A DNA stretch of 64,000 bases from Luteimonas saliphila (GTDB lineage: Bacteria; Pseudomonadota; Gammaproteobacteria; Xanthomonadales; Xanthomonadaceae): NCBI RefSeq assembly GCF_016774335.1, contig NZ_JAETWA010000042.1, positions 75,121 to 139,120 on the forward strand, in the 5' to 3' direction. Positions 18,702 through 27,674 of the stretch are shown in pieces (within the stretch, counting starts at the first letter, position 1; every line of letters starts with the position of its first letter). A program made the translations under genes and the position numbers. The notes below the pieces were generated by a model. The model worked only from the letters and a program-made list of their open reading frames with translations. It did no database searches and was not told where the DNA came from.

Positions 18702-19678
18702 TGTCGAGAGTCGCATTGATCGGTGCCGGTCGCATCGGCCGCATCCACGCCAGGAACGCCGCGCTGCATCCACGCCTGGAGCTGGCTGCGGTGGTGGATC
18801 CGGTCACCGCGTCGGCCGAATCGCTCGCCGGTGAATGGAGCGCGCAAGTGCGCTCGCTGGACGAGGTGCTTGCCGACGACACCATCGCCGGCGTCATCGT
18901 CGCCAGCTCGACCGACACGCACTTGGACTACAGCATCCGCGCGGCGCAGGCCGGCAAGGCCGTGTTCTGCGAGAAGCCCATCGACCAGGACCTGCAGCGC
19001 GCACGCGGCGCGGCCGATGCGTTGAAGGAGGCGAGATTGTTCCTGGCCTTCAACCGCCGCTTCGACCCCAACTTCCAGGCGCTCAAGGCGCGGCTCGATG
19101 GCGGCGCCATCGGCCATGTCGAGAGCCTGCAGATCACCTCGAACGATCCCGCGCCGCCGCCGCCGTCGTACATCGCGGTCTCGGGCGGGCTGTTCAAGGA
19201 CATGGCGATCCACGACTTCGACATGGCGCGCTGGCTGCTGGGCGAGGAGGTCGCCGAAGTCTGGGCGGTGGGCAGTTGCCTGGTCGATCCCGAGATCGGC
19301 AGGCTCGGCGACGTCGATACCGCGCGCTCGGTGCTGAAGACGGCGTCGGGCAAGCTCTGCGTGATCTCCAACACCCGCCGCAGCGGCTACGGCTACGACC
19401 AGCGCATCGAGGCCTACGCCTCGGCCGGCATGGTGCGCACCGACAACGTGCTCGAAAGCACCGTGCAGGTGTTCGACGAGAACGGCGCCGCCGGCGACCG
19501 GCTGCAGAACTTCTTCCTCGATCGCTACGCCGAGGCGTATCGCCGCGAGATGGACCACTTCGTCGAGATCCTCGACGGCGCCACGCCATCGGTCGGTTAC
19601 GCCGACGGCGTCGCGGCGCTGGCGCTGGCCGAAGCGGCGACGCGGTCTTCGAAGACCGGCGAGGTGGTCAGGCTCTGA
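18701..19678 (+). CDS. iolG: Inositol 2-dehydrogenase family protein (second copy)
   Basis: 325 residues, Gfo/Idh/MocA family, clearly a tandem paralogue of the gene before it. The shared block from VDPEIGRLGDVDTAR through SNTRRSGYGYDQRIEA and TVQVFDENGA is nearly identical, while the N-terminal third has diverged. It keeps the nucleotide-binding ALIGAGRIGRIH, the CEKPID lysine and GGLFKDMAIHDFDMARW. Its start overlaps the first copy's stop (TGATG), so the two are translated in tandem. It converges with the histidine acid phosphatase gene across a GC hairpin. Confidence 0.9.
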   Translation: MSRVALIGAGRIGRIHARNAALHPRLELAAVVDPVTASAESLAGEWSAQVRSLDEVLADDTIAGVIVASSTDTHLDYSIRAAQAGKAVFCEKPIDQDLQRARGAADALKEARLFLAFNRRFDPNFQALKARLDGGAIGHVESLQITSNDPAPPPPSYIAVSGGLFKDMAIHDFDMARWLLGEEVAEVWAVGSCLVDPEIGRLGDVDTARSVLKTASGKLCVISNTRRSGYGYDQRIEAYASAGMVRTDNVLESTVQVFDENGAAGDRLQNFFLDRYAEAYRREMDHFVEILDGATPSVGYADGVAALALAEAATRSSKTGEVVRL

Positions 19679-19684
19679 AGGTAT

Positions 19685-19708
19685 GGGCCGCTGCGGTCGC
19701 GGCGGCCC
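19685..19708. terminator. GC hairpin between convergent genes
   Basis: GGGCCGC (19685-19691) pairs with GCGGCCC (19702-19708) with further inner GCG/CGC pairing. It lies in the 40-base gap between iolG and the phosphatase gene. There is no T run, so termination strength is uncertain. Confidence 0.4.
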
Positions 19709-19718
19709 TCGCGCGAGG

Positions 19719-21026
19719 TCAACGCACGATGCGCGAGCGCAATGCCGCGGCGAAATCCTCGTAGCGGCACACGGTCGTGTCGGCCGACAGCGCGCATAGC
19801 GGCTGTGCCATGTAGTTGAAGTACGGGGGATTTTCTGCGTCGAGCGGCGTCAGCCCGCGCAACTGCCGCGTGCCTTGTGCCAGGTAGAAGACGCGTACGA
19901 AACGCGCGCCAGCGGGGTCGCGCAGCAACTCGAACCCGATCGCACCGCCCACCGCGGCGTCGTCCGGCGCGTAACCCGGCACGTGCCAGTGCAGGTCGAG
20001 CGCGCCACCGACGTTGGAGGCGTTCGTGTCGTGGCCGACCAGGATGTCGAGCTTCGGCGCATCGTCGCGTTCGAACGTCGCCAGCACGCGCTCCAGGATC
20101 GGGGTGGCGCCGCGACTGGCGATGTACGGCGTGCGGTAGAGCAGGTCGAACTCCGCGGCGTGGATCTGCGACAGCAGCTCGATGTCGGCTCCGGTCGCGC
20201 GACCCCAGCCGACCTGCTCCATCGGCTTGCCCTCGACATATTCCAGCAGCAGCGTATGCGCGGCGGTGCCGCCGGCGTCCAGCGGACCCCTGAACTTCAC
20301 GCGCTTGCCGGAACCGGTATCGGCCCAGGCATTGGGCCAGGTCGACAGCCGGCAGTCCGGCGCGAGTCCGGCTGACGCGCAGGCTGGCGGCGAACAGCAG
20401 TCGAGGATCGCGTCGAGACGGGCGAATGCCTCGGCCAGCGTCGGCATGGCGTGGTCGAGGTCGCCGTCGACGCGCGCCATCACCGCCGCGCGCGCAGCCG
20501 CGGCATCGTGTTCGACCAGGCCCAGATCGATCGACTGGAAGATCGGATCGTCGCGATGGCCAGGCGAATGCTGCACGACCACGCCACAACCCGGGGCGAA
20601 GCCCTCCAGGAAACCGCGTGCGCTTTCGCGGGTCCGCTGGTCGGTGTTGGCGCGCACCGCGATGGCGCCCTCGTCGGGGCAACCTTCGGGCGGCAGCAGT
20701 CGGCGCACCGCGAGCGCCTGCCGCTGCCATCGGCCGAGCAGCACCGTGCCTGCATGGCCGTGCGCGGTCAGGTGTCCGGCGGGCACGTCCCATCCCGCCC
20801 ATGGCTGGCGGGCCAGTCCTTCCGCGATCGGCGGCATGCGTGTCGGCGGGCGTACGCCATGCCGCATCAGCATCACGACGCGTTCGAGCGTGAACGCCTG
20901 GTCGCTGACGGCGTGCGCACCGCTCGTTCGCGACGGGTCGGTGTGCGCACAGGACGCGACGAGCAGCACCAGGCTCGTCGTCCGGGCCGGGTGCCAGGCG
21001 GATCGGGCGAGGACATGGCGCTTCAT
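19719..21026 (-). CDS. Histidine acid phosphatase lipoprotein, AppA/phytase-like
   Basis: 435 residues from the ATG at 21026, which opens a lipoprotein signal peptide (SLVLLVASC, C26). The mature protein shows the histidine acid phosphatase signature RHGVRPP (residues 55-61; H56 is the expected phosphohistidine nucleophile) and the proton donor motif GHDTN (H332, D333). Length and the HD rather than HAE ending are as in bacterial AppA-type phytase/glucose-1-phosphatase enzymes. Several paired cysteines suggest disulfides. It is flanked by iolG on one side and the TonB receptor on the other, which supports phytate or lower inositol phosphates as substrate. A general acid phosphatase is the alternative. 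Confidence 0.85.
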   Translation of the reverse strand: MKRHVLARSAWHPARTTSLVLLVASCAHTDPSRTSGAHAVSDQAFTLERVVMLMRHGVRPPTRMPPIAEGLARQPWAGWDVPAGHLTAHGHAGTVLLGRWQRQALAVRRLLPPEGCPDEGAIAVRANTDQRTRESARGFLEGFAPGCGVVVQHSPGHRDDPIFQSIDLGLVEHDAAAARAAVMARVDGDLDHAMPTLAEAFARLDAILDCCSPPACASAGLAPDCRLSTWPNAWADTGSGKRVKFRGPLDAGGTAAHTLLLEYVEGKPMEQVGWGRATGADIELLSQIHAAEFDLLYRTPYIASRGATPILERVLATFERDDAPKLDILVGHDTNASNVGGALDLHWHVPGYAPDDAAVGGAIGFELLRDPAGARFVRVFYLAQGTRQLRGLTPLDAENPPYFNYMAQPLCALSADTTVCRYEDFAAALRSRIVR

Positions 21027-21044
21027 CGCGGAATTCCAAAGAAC

Positions 21045-21067
21045 AGCGGCGGCCATGGGCCGCCGCT
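21045..21067. terminator. Hairpin after the TonB receptor gene
   Basis: AGCGGCGGCC (21045-21054) and GGCCGCCGCT (21058-21067) form a perfect 10 bp stem with a 3-base loop. On the minus strand it is followed by GTTCTTTGG. It lies 33 bases downstream of the receptor stop and just upstream of the phosphatase start, so it probably separates the two units. Confidence 0.55.
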
Positions 21068-21099
21068 GGAGGCGAGGTCAGGCTTCGTCGATGCAGTGA

Positions 21100-23673
21100 T
21101 CAGAACTTGAACTGCACGCCCATGCGCGCCGACCAGCCGTACATCTCCTGCTCCATCGTCCGCTCGCGGCGGCCGACGTAGGCGCGCATCGCCGCGTCGT
21201 TGAGGTTGGAACCCTCCAGGAACACCGACCAGCGCGGATTGATCTCGTAGCCGAACTTGATGTCCCATTGCTTCAGCGAGTCCCAGTAGATGTCCTCCTC
21301 GGGATCGTCCTCGCTGGCCTCGTTGAGCATCGCAGAGCGATAGGTGTAGGCCAGCCGCGCCGAGAAGCCGTACTTCTCGTAGCTCAGCTGGGCCGACGCC
21401 ACGCGGTCGGACTGGCTGATCAAGGGAACCGTGTCGCTGCGCGCCGGCAGTCCTTCGGCTTCCGAATCGACGAAGGTGATGTTGCCGCCGACGCTGAAAC
21501 CGTCGAAGGGTGAGGGCAGGAAGCCAAGTTCGTACTGGGCGTTGAGCTCGATGCCGGACACCTTCGCCTTCTCGGCATTGTCCCAGGTGCCGACCTCGGC
21601 GCCGGTGAGCGGCAACCCGCCGAACACACCGTCCTGGTCGGTGCGGGTGACGGCATAGATGGGGTTGCTGATGTCCTTGTAGAACACCGCGGCCGAGAGC
21701 ACGCCGCGGTTGCCGACGTAGTACTCGACGGACAGGTCGAGGTTGGTCGAGTACAGCGGATCCAGGTCCGGGTTGCCCATCGTGACTTCGGGTTCGAGAC
21801 TCCCGGCGCCCTGGATCTCGACGAACGGGGCGATCGACTCGTAGTTGGGCCGCCCGATCGCACGGGTCACCGCGCCGCGGACGACCAGGTTGTCGCCGGC
21901 ATCCCAGCGGATGTTCACGCCGGGGAAGAGGTCGGTGTAGCTGCGCGATCCGAACACGTTGAACGGCTGGTCGATCGAGGAGGTCTCCACGTCGAAGGCA
22001 TGCGCGGCGTACGATCCCTTCGTGTGCTCGATGCGCAGGCCCGGGATGACGGTGACGTTGCCGAACCACAGCCGTGCCATCGCGTAGGCGGCGGTGATGG
22101 TCTCCTCGATCCGGAAGTCCGTCGCCAGGGTCGCGCTGAGCGTGCCTTCGGCGTCTTCCTCGAATTCCCCCGGGTTGGCGTTGAAGTAGGCGTCCGCACG
22201 CGGTCCGCTGACCAGCGGCCCGAGCCGGTATCGGCTACCGAACACGCTGTCGACCGTGTTTCCGGCGACATCGGCCATCGTCAGGTCGCCATCGTCGTAT
22301 TCCCAGGCGCGACCGTCCACGTCGTTGTCCTTGTCGCGGCGCAGGTACTTCACGCCGACCTGCAGGTCTGAGCCGTCGCCACCGAACGGCATGACGTAGT
22401 CGGCGCGGAACTGGTACAGGTCTTCCACCGCCCGCCGCGACTCGGGTTCGAAGAAGTCGGGTTCGAAATTGGCGGGGTCGAACGCGGCGTCGTCGGCGAA
22501 CGAGAAGTCGTAGCTGCGCGGGCCGATCGAGTAGCTGCCGGAGACGTCTTCGGCCACGAAGCCCCATTCGTCGCGGCGCGGATCGCGCTTGTTGGCCCGG
22601 GAATAGGTCGCCTCGAGCTCGAGCCTGTTGTCGCCGAAGCGGAACTCGCCGCCGGTCGAGGCGGTGAAGCTGGTGGTGGTTTCCTCGCGCGTGCGGATCG
22701 CGCGGATCGCCTCGGCGCCCTCGAACGTGCCGCTGGTGGCGGAGCCGGGCGCGATGCCGTCCTCGTCCAGCTCGACGGCGAACGCGTCGCGCGTTTCCTG
22801 GTCCTGGTACTTCGAGTACATGAAGCGCAGGAACACCGAAGCGTTCTCGCTGGCCTTCCAGTCGAAGTTGGCGACTGCGCCGGTGCGCTGGCGGTGGGTG
22901 TTGTACTGCCGCACCTCCAGGCCTTCTGGGACCTGATTGCCGTCGATCTCGATCCAGCCGCCCGGGTTCTGCACGTTCTGCGAGCCGATCTTGCGGTCGG
23001 AGCGGTTGACCGCCAGCACCGCGCCGAACTGCCTGTCGGCGCCGAACACGCTGCCGAACGACGCATCGTACTCGTACGGGTTCTCGCCGTTGATGTCGTA
23101 GCGGCCGTAGGCGGCGCGCGCCGAACCGAAGGTGCGGTTGCGGTCGAACGCCGACACGGTTTCGATGTTCACCTGTCCCGCGATCGCGTTCGCATCCATG
23201 TCCGGCGTGAGCGTCTTGGAGACGGTCACGCCACCGATCAACGCCGACGGGATGTCGTCGAGCTTGACCTGCCGGCTTTCCGGTTCCGGCGCCGCGGCCG
23301 TCTGGCCGTTGAGCGTCACGTTGAGCAGGTCGGGCGAGACGCCGCGTACCGTGAGGTATCGGCCTTCGCCCTGGTCGTTGACCGTGGTCACGCCGGGCAG
23401 TCGGCGCACGGCCTCGGCCACGTTCTGGTCGGGCAGGCGGCCGACGTCGTCGGCGCGGATCGCATCGACCTGGCCATCGGCGCTGCGCTTGTCGTCGATC
23501 GCCAGGCGATCGGCGGCACGACGGCCGGTGACCACGATCGCATCCAGGTCGGTGGCTTCCGACGCCTGGCGCGTGTCGCCCGTCGATTCCTGTGCCGACG
23601 CGATGGATGGCAATACCGCGCACTGGCAGAGCACCAATGCCTTGAAAAGGGCACTTCGACGCAAGGTCCGCAT
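21100..23673 (-). CDS. TonB-dependent outer-membrane receptor
   Basis: 857 residues. A signal peptide (to about residue 27, IASAQ) is followed by a TonB-box-like segment (LDAIVVTGRRAADRL), the plug domain (residues about 60-180: LPDQNVAEAVRRLPGV, RYLTVRGVSPDLLNVTLNG, VSKTLTPDMDANAIAGQVNI) and a 22-strand-type barrel ending in GVQFKF with terminal phenylalanine. The plug is of the class common in Xanthomonadaceae and Caulobacter for carbohydrate and other non-siderophore ligands. It is transcribed divergently from the dual-domain phytase, with the shared ATTCTATT operator between. The ligand is therefore probably phytate, a metal-phytate complex or lower inositol phosphates; this is inferred from context only. 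Confidence 0.88.
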   Translation of the reverse strand: MRTLRRSALFKALVLCQCAVLPSIASAQESTGDTRQASEATDLDAIVVTGRRAADRLAIDDKRSADGQVDAIRADDVGRLPDQNVAEAVRRLPGVTTVNDQGEGRYLTVRGVSPDLLNVTLNGQTAAAPEPESRQVKLDDIPSALIGGVTVSKTLTPDMDANAIAGQVNIETVSAFDRNRTFGSARAAYGRYDINGENPYEYDASFGSVFGADRQFGAVLAVNRSDRKIGSQNVQNPGGWIEIDGNQVPEGLEVRQYNTHRQRTGAVANFDWKASENASVFLRFMYSKYQDQETRDAFAVELDEDGIAPGSATSGTFEGAEAIRAIRTREETTTSFTASTGGEFRFGDNRLELEATYSRANKRDPRRDEWGFVAEDVSGSYSIGPRSYDFSFADDAAFDPANFEPDFFEPESRRAVEDLYQFRADYVMPFGGDGSDLQVGVKYLRRDKDNDVDGRAWEYDDGDLTMADVAGNTVDSVFGSRYRLGPLVSGPRADAYFNANPGEFEEDAEGTLSATLATDFRIEETITAAYAMARLWFGNVTVIPGLRIEHTKGSYAAHAFDVETSSIDQPFNVFGSRSYTDLFPGVNIRWDAGDNLVVRGAVTRAIGRPNYESIAPFVEIQGAGSLEPEVTMGNPDLDPLYSTNLDLSVEYYVGNRGVLSAAVFYKDISNPIYAVTRTDQDGVFGGLPLTGAEVGTWDNAEKAKVSGIELNAQYELGFLPSPFDGFSVGGNITFVDSEAEGLPARSDTVPLISQSDRVASAQLSYEKYGFSARLAYTYRSAMLNEASEDDPEEDIYWDSLKQWDIKFGYEINPRWSVFLEGSNLNDAAMRAYVGRRERTMEQEMYGWSARMGVQFKF

Positions 23674-23742
23674 GTTCTGTCCCTCCCGAGGACGAGTCGG
23701 CTGCCGGTGTTTGCGAAGGACGCGAAGGCAGCGCGTGGGCGG

Positions 23743-23817
23743 AGATTACGAACAAACATTCCATATTTCAAGAGAAATAGAATTTTTCTTGCAAATTGTA
23801 CTCGGGCCGCGTTAGCT
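23743..23817. promoter_or_regulatory. Divergent receptor/phytase promoter region with shared operator
   Basis: For the receptor (minus strand), TTGAAA (23771-23766) and TAATCT (23748-23743) are 17 bases apart. For the phytase (plus), TTGCAA (23789-23794) and TTAGCT (23812-23817) are 17 apart. The reversed octamer AATAGAAT (23776-23783) lies between the two -35 boxes, and TGGAATG also recurs here (minus strand) as in the rpiR/iolG region. A single bound regulator could therefore control both genes. Confidence 0.5.
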
Positions 23818-23876
23818 TGGACGCCAACCAGGCTCTGCATCGAGCGCGCCCACGCGCCGGATCTCCGGGAGGAATC

Positions 23877-25943
23877 ATGAAAAATCATCTACTTATCGCC
23901 CTTGCTTGCGTATCCGTGGCGATGGCGTCGGCGTGTTCGTCGGATGCTGCGCAGCAGCAGGTGCCGACCGTCGAGGCCCACGCGGCGACTGCGCCGACGA
24001 CCTCGGGAGAAATCGGCAGCGCCGCGCTGGTCCATGCCGTCGACTCCGCAGGCGAACCCCGGATCGTCGCGACCGCTGCGCTGGGCGGACTCGAGCTGTA
24101 TTCGCTGGCGGGCAAGCGGCTCGGCGCCACGCCGGCAGGCGAGGTGGTGGGCGTGGATGCGGCCAGCGGTGTCCCCGTCGGTGGGACCGACGCGACGATC
24201 GTGGCCGCCATCGACGGCGACGGCCACCGCCTGCGGTTGTTCCGCTTCGCCGATGATGCGTTGACCGAGGTCGGCGCGCGCGAGATCCCGCTGGGCTTCG
24301 CGGGCGAGGGGATCTGCCTGTACCGGCACCCGCTCGATGGCGCGCTGCATGCCTTCATCGTCGGCGATGGCGGTGAAGTCGATCAGCAGGTGATCCACGG
24401 CACGGCCGACGGCAGGCTCGACGCGCGGCAGGTGCGGCGGATCGGCGTACCCTCGCCGTTGAAGCAGTGCGTCGTCGATGCGCGCGCCGGCCACGTCTAT
24501 GCCTCGGAGGAAGCCGTCGGCATCTGGCGCTTCAATGCCGATCCGGAAGCCGACGTGTCCGCCGTGCTGGTCGATTCCCCGAGGGGCCACATCGCAGAAG
24601 AGGTCGGCGGGCTGGCGATCCACGACGGCGGCGAAGGCGCACGCTGGTTGCTGGCGTCGAACGCATCCGCGGGCACGTTGAACGTCTACGACCTGGAACG
24701 CGACGCGGCCTTCATCGGCAGCGCGACGGTGTCGGGACGCGGCGCCGCCGAACCCCTCGGCGAACCGGGCCCGCTGTACGCGGCCAGTACCGCGATCGGC
24801 GGGCATTATCCGAACGGGGTGTTGCTGGTCGTCGACGAGGACGGCCCCGACGTCAAGCTCGTGTCGATGACGACGCTCGCACGGGCGCTCGGCGTTGCCG
24901 CGGGAACCGCGCCCGGAGAAGCACGCGAAGCGGCCAAGCCGACGGTCGCCGTGGTCGTTGCGGTCGCCGAAACGTTGCCGGTCGACAGCTTCGGCGACGC
25001 CGCCGACGACCCCGCGATCTGGGTGCATCCGACCCAGCCGGAGAAGAGCCTCGTCATCGCCACCGACAAGAAGGCGGGCCTGTACGTGTACGACATGCAG
25101 GGCCGACGGCGGCAGTTCCTGGCCGACGGCAAGATGAACAACGTGGATCTGCGCGATGGTTTCAGGCTGGGCGACCGCGAGGTCACCCTGGTCACGGCCA
25201 GCAACCGCACCGACAAGAGCATCGCGATCTACCGGCTCGATGCCGACACGGGCGAGCTGGTCGACATCGCCGATGGCCGGCAGCCTACCGGCCTGCACGA
25301 TCCCTACGGCCTGTGCATGTTCCGCAGCCCGCGCAACGGCAACACGTATGTCTTCGTCAACGGCGACGACACCGCGAAGAAGCAGTGGCGGCTGGTCGAC
25401 GCCGGCGGTGGCCGCGTGCGCACCGAACTGGTACGGGAACTGGCGTTCGATTCGCAGACCGAAGGCTGCGTCGCCGACGACGCGTCGGCCACGCTGTACG
25501 TGGGCGAGGAGGACGTGGCCTTGTGGAAGCTGCCGGCCGAGCCCGATGGCGGCGACGAGATGACCGCGGTCGACCGCGTCGACGCCAATCCCGCGATCCG
25601 GGACGACATCGAGGGCATGGGGCTGTACCACCTCGGCGATGGCCGCGGCTACATCGTCGCCTCGAGCCAGGGCAACGATACCTACGCGGTGTATCGACTC
25701 GAGGGCAGCCAGGAATACCTCGGGTCGTTCGCCGTGGCCGGCGATCCGGTCCGCGGCATCGACGGCATTTCCGAAACCGACGGTCTGGAGGTCAGCAGCG
25801 GCAACCTCGGCCCCGGTTTCGAGCACGGGGCCTTCGTCGCGCAGGACGGGCGCAACGTCATGCCGGTGGAGAACCAGAACTACAAGATCGTGCCGTGGAA
25901 GGCGATCGCCGAGGCGCTGGGCCTGGAAATGCGCAGCCCCTGA
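23877..25943 (+). CDS. Dual-domain beta-propeller phytase lipoprotein
   Basis: 688 residues, about twice a single-domain enzyme. A strong ribosome site (GGGAGGA, 23867-23873) precedes the ATG; the signal peptide ends in a lipobox (MASAC). Residues about 45-350 are a degenerate propeller domain lacking the DDPAIW motif. Residues about 360-688 are a complete beta-propeller phytase: DAADDPAIWVHP (373-384), ATDKKAGLYVYD, MNNVDLRDGF, TASNRTDKSIAIYRLD, PYGLCMF, FDSQTEGCVADD, YVGEEDVALWKL. These acidic residues bind calcium and the phytate phosphates. In known dual-domain enzymes the incomplete domain helps the active one to go beyond partial hydrolysis. It removes phosphates from myo-inositol hexakisphosphate at the cell surface and is divergent to the TonB receptor. 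Confidence 0.93.
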   Translation: MKNHLLIALACVSVAMASACSSDAAQQQVPTVEAHAATAPTTSGEIGSAALVHAVDSAGEPRIVATAALGGLELYSLAGKRLGATPAGEVVGVDAASGVPVGGTDATIVAAIDGDGHRLRLFRFADDALTEVGAREIPLGFAGEGICLYRHPLDGALHAFIVGDGGEVDQQVIHGTADGRLDARQVRRIGVPSPLKQCVVDARAGHVYASEEAVGIWRFNADPEADVSAVLVDSPRGHIAEEVGGLAIHDGGEGARWLLASNASAGTLNVYDLERDAAFIGSATVSGRGAAEPLGEPGPLYAASTAIGGHYPNGVLLVVDEDGPDVKLVSMTTLARALGVAAGTAPGEAREAAKPTVAVVVAVAETLPVDSFGDAADDPAIWVHPTQPEKSLVIATDKKAGLYVYDMQGRRRQFLADGKMNNVDLRDGFRLGDREVTLVTASNRTDKSIAIYRLDADTGELVDIADGRQPTGLHDPYGLCMFRSPRNGNTYVFVNGDDTAKKQWRLVDAGGGRVRTELVRELAFDSQTEGCVADDASATLYVGEEDVALWKLPAEPDGGDEMTAVDRVDANPAIRDDIEGMGLYHLGDGRGYIVASSQGNDTYAVYRLEGSQEYLGSFAVAGDPVRGIDGISETDGLEVSSGNLGPGFEHGAFVAQDGRNVMPVENQNYKIVPWKAIAEALGLEMRSP

Positions 25944-25991
25944 GTCGGCGTCGCCTGCCGCAATCGGGCAGGCGACGGCGCCGGTTCCCGA

Positions 25992-27488
25992 TCAGGCCGC
26001 TTCCGCCGCTTCCTGCCGCGGTCCCTCGCGCAGCGCCTTGCCCACCATCGACACCAGCAGTTCGAGTTCGTCGGACTGGGTGTCGAAGCGCGGGGTGAAG
26101 CGCAGCGAATTGGCGCCGCCGTGGATCACGCCGATGCCGCGCTCGCGCAGCCATTCCTCGGTGGAGCCCGCGCCGTAGCATTTGTACTGCGGCGCCAGTT
26201 CGCACGAGAACAGCAGCCCGGTGCCTTGCACCCCGGTGACCAGGCCGCCGAGTTCGGCCTTCAGCGCCTCGAGCCTGGCGACCGCTTCCCTGCCGCGCTC
26301 GCGGATGTTGGCGCGCAGCTGCGGCGTGATGGCATCGAGCACCGCGCAGGCCACGTCGAGCGCGCGCGGGTTGGTGGTCATGGTGTTGCCGTAGATGCCG
26401 CTGCGGTAGAGGTTCGCGGCGCGCTCGGTGACGGCCAGCACCGACAGCGGGTACTGGCCGGCGTTGAGCGCCTTGGAGTAGGTCTCCATGTCCGGCGCTT
26501 CGCAACCTTCGAAGCCCGGGTAGTCGACGATCGACAGCACGCCATGCGCGCGCAGGCCGGCCTGGATCGAATCGACCAGCAGCAGCGAGCCGTGCGCCTT
26601 CGTCAGTTCGCGCGCGGCATCGTAGAACGCGCGCGGCAGCGCCCGGCCCGGATCGCCTTCGCCCATCACCGGCTCGAGGAACACCGCCTCGACGAACCAG
26701 CCGTTGGCGTCGGCCTCGGCGAACGCGCGTTGCAGCGCCGCGACGTCGTAGGGTTCGATCGCGATCAGCGAATCCTCGCCGCGGAAGCTGGCGAGGTGCT
26801 TCAGGTAGGCCTTGCGGCTGGAATCGGAGTACAGCGCCGGGCGTTCGGTGCGGCCGTGGAAGCTGCCCTTGACCACGATGCGCTTGACGGTGGCGCCGGC
26901 ATGCTTCGCGCCCGGATCGGTCGCCAGCTTGGTGCCGACATCGGCGATGCGCGCGGCCAGGCCCACCGCTTCCGAACCCGAGTTCAGGCACAAAAAGCGC
27001 GCGAACGGGCACTGGCCGCGGGTGTGGCCGATCTCACGGCGCATGGCGCGGTCGAAGCGCAGCTGCGACAGGCCCGGCGTCATCACGTTGGCCATCGCCT
27101 GCGGTTTGGCCATCGCGTCGAGCACCGCCTGCGGCGCGTGGCCGAAGCCGAGCATGCCGTAGCCGCCCGAATCGTGGACCACCGCGCCCTTGAGGGTGAC
27201 GATCCACGGCCCGCGCGCGGTGAGCGCGAGATAGGGATTCACCGCGTCGCCGGGGTAGAAATTCACGTAGCCGGCCTGCACGGCCTCGATCTGGGCGGTT
27301 TCGTCGAGGTCGAGGAGATCGGCGAACTCGTCCTGCACGCGCGCGTATTCCGCGGCGGCGGCGTCGATCGCGGCGCGAAGCTCGGGATGGGTCGCGGCAA
27401 GACGCTCGATCGTGGCGTCGTCGAGGCCGCGGGTGCGGCGCTGGCCGCTGTGTGCGCGCAGCGGGGCGAGGGCGTCGATCACGGGCAT
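25992..27488 (-). CDS. Class III aminotransferase (PLP enzyme), substrate unknown
   Basis: 498 residues. Class III (ornithine/GABA type) aminotransferase fold: [16 protein letters not shown] binds the cofactor phosphate, [28 protein letters not shown] replaces the usual D-E-x-Q-T-G (D kept, E to S), and the Schiff-base lysine is in [21 protein letters not shown] and a C-terminal small domain follow. An N-terminal extension of about 90 residues (including [15 protein letters not shown]) is longer than in GABA aminotransferase. It is divergent from an Lrp/AsnC-type regulator, which suggests an amino acid as substrate or inducer. It does not obviously belong to the phytate system. Confidence 0.78.
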   Translation of the reverse strand: MPVIDALAPLRAHSGQRRTRGLDDATIERLAATHPELRAAIDAAAAEYARVQDEFADLLDLDETAQIEAVQAGYVNFYPGDAVNPYLALTARGPWIVTLKGAVVHDSGGYGMLGFGHAPQAVLDAMAKPQAMANVMTPGLSQLRFDRAMRREIGHTRGQCPFARFLCLNSGSEAVGLAARIADVGTKLATDPGAKHAGATVKRIVVKGSFHGRTERPALYSDSSRKAYLKHLASFRGEDSLIAIEPYDVAALQRAFAEADANGWFVEAVFLEPVMGEGDPGRALPRAFYDAARELTKAHGSLLLVDSIQAGLRAHGVLSIVDYPGFEGCEAPDMETYSKALNAGQYPLSVLAVTERAANLYRSGIYGNTMTTNPRALDVACAVLDAITPQLRANIRERGREAVARLEALKAELGGLVTGVQGTGLLFSCELAPQYKCYGAGSTEEWLRERGIGVIHGGANSLRFTPRFDTQSDELELLVSMVGKALREGPRQEAAEAA

Positions 27489-27643
27489 CGTGCGTTCTCC
27501 TGGGAGGCGACCTCGCGTCCGCCAGCCGGGCGGAGGAGGTCGCGGGTGACGGGTCCGGTCCGCGGGCACGGTCGGCGAAGCCCCTATTATCTCGATCCTG
27601 TCGGCACAAGGTAGGGTCGATTTGCGCAGAATATCGTACGATT

Positions 27644-27658
27644 TCGTCGAATCGACGA
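27644..27658. promoter_or_regulatory. 15 bp dyad in the aminotransferase/Lrp intergenic region
   Basis: TCGTCGA-A-TCGACGA is a perfect odd palindrome, 16 bases before the Lrp-type gene. Lrp/AsnC proteins bind dyads of about 15 bp, so this is a candidate operator. A direct repeat TTGCGCAGA (27622-27630, near copy at 27664) flanks it. Confidence 0.45.
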
Positions 27659-27674
27659 GCCGATTGCGCAGATC

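Noticed and set aside
27489..27674. Riboswitch or T-box in the aminotransferase/Lrp gap
   Set aside because: No conserved riboswitch core could be recognised; the palindromes are better explained as protein-binding sites.
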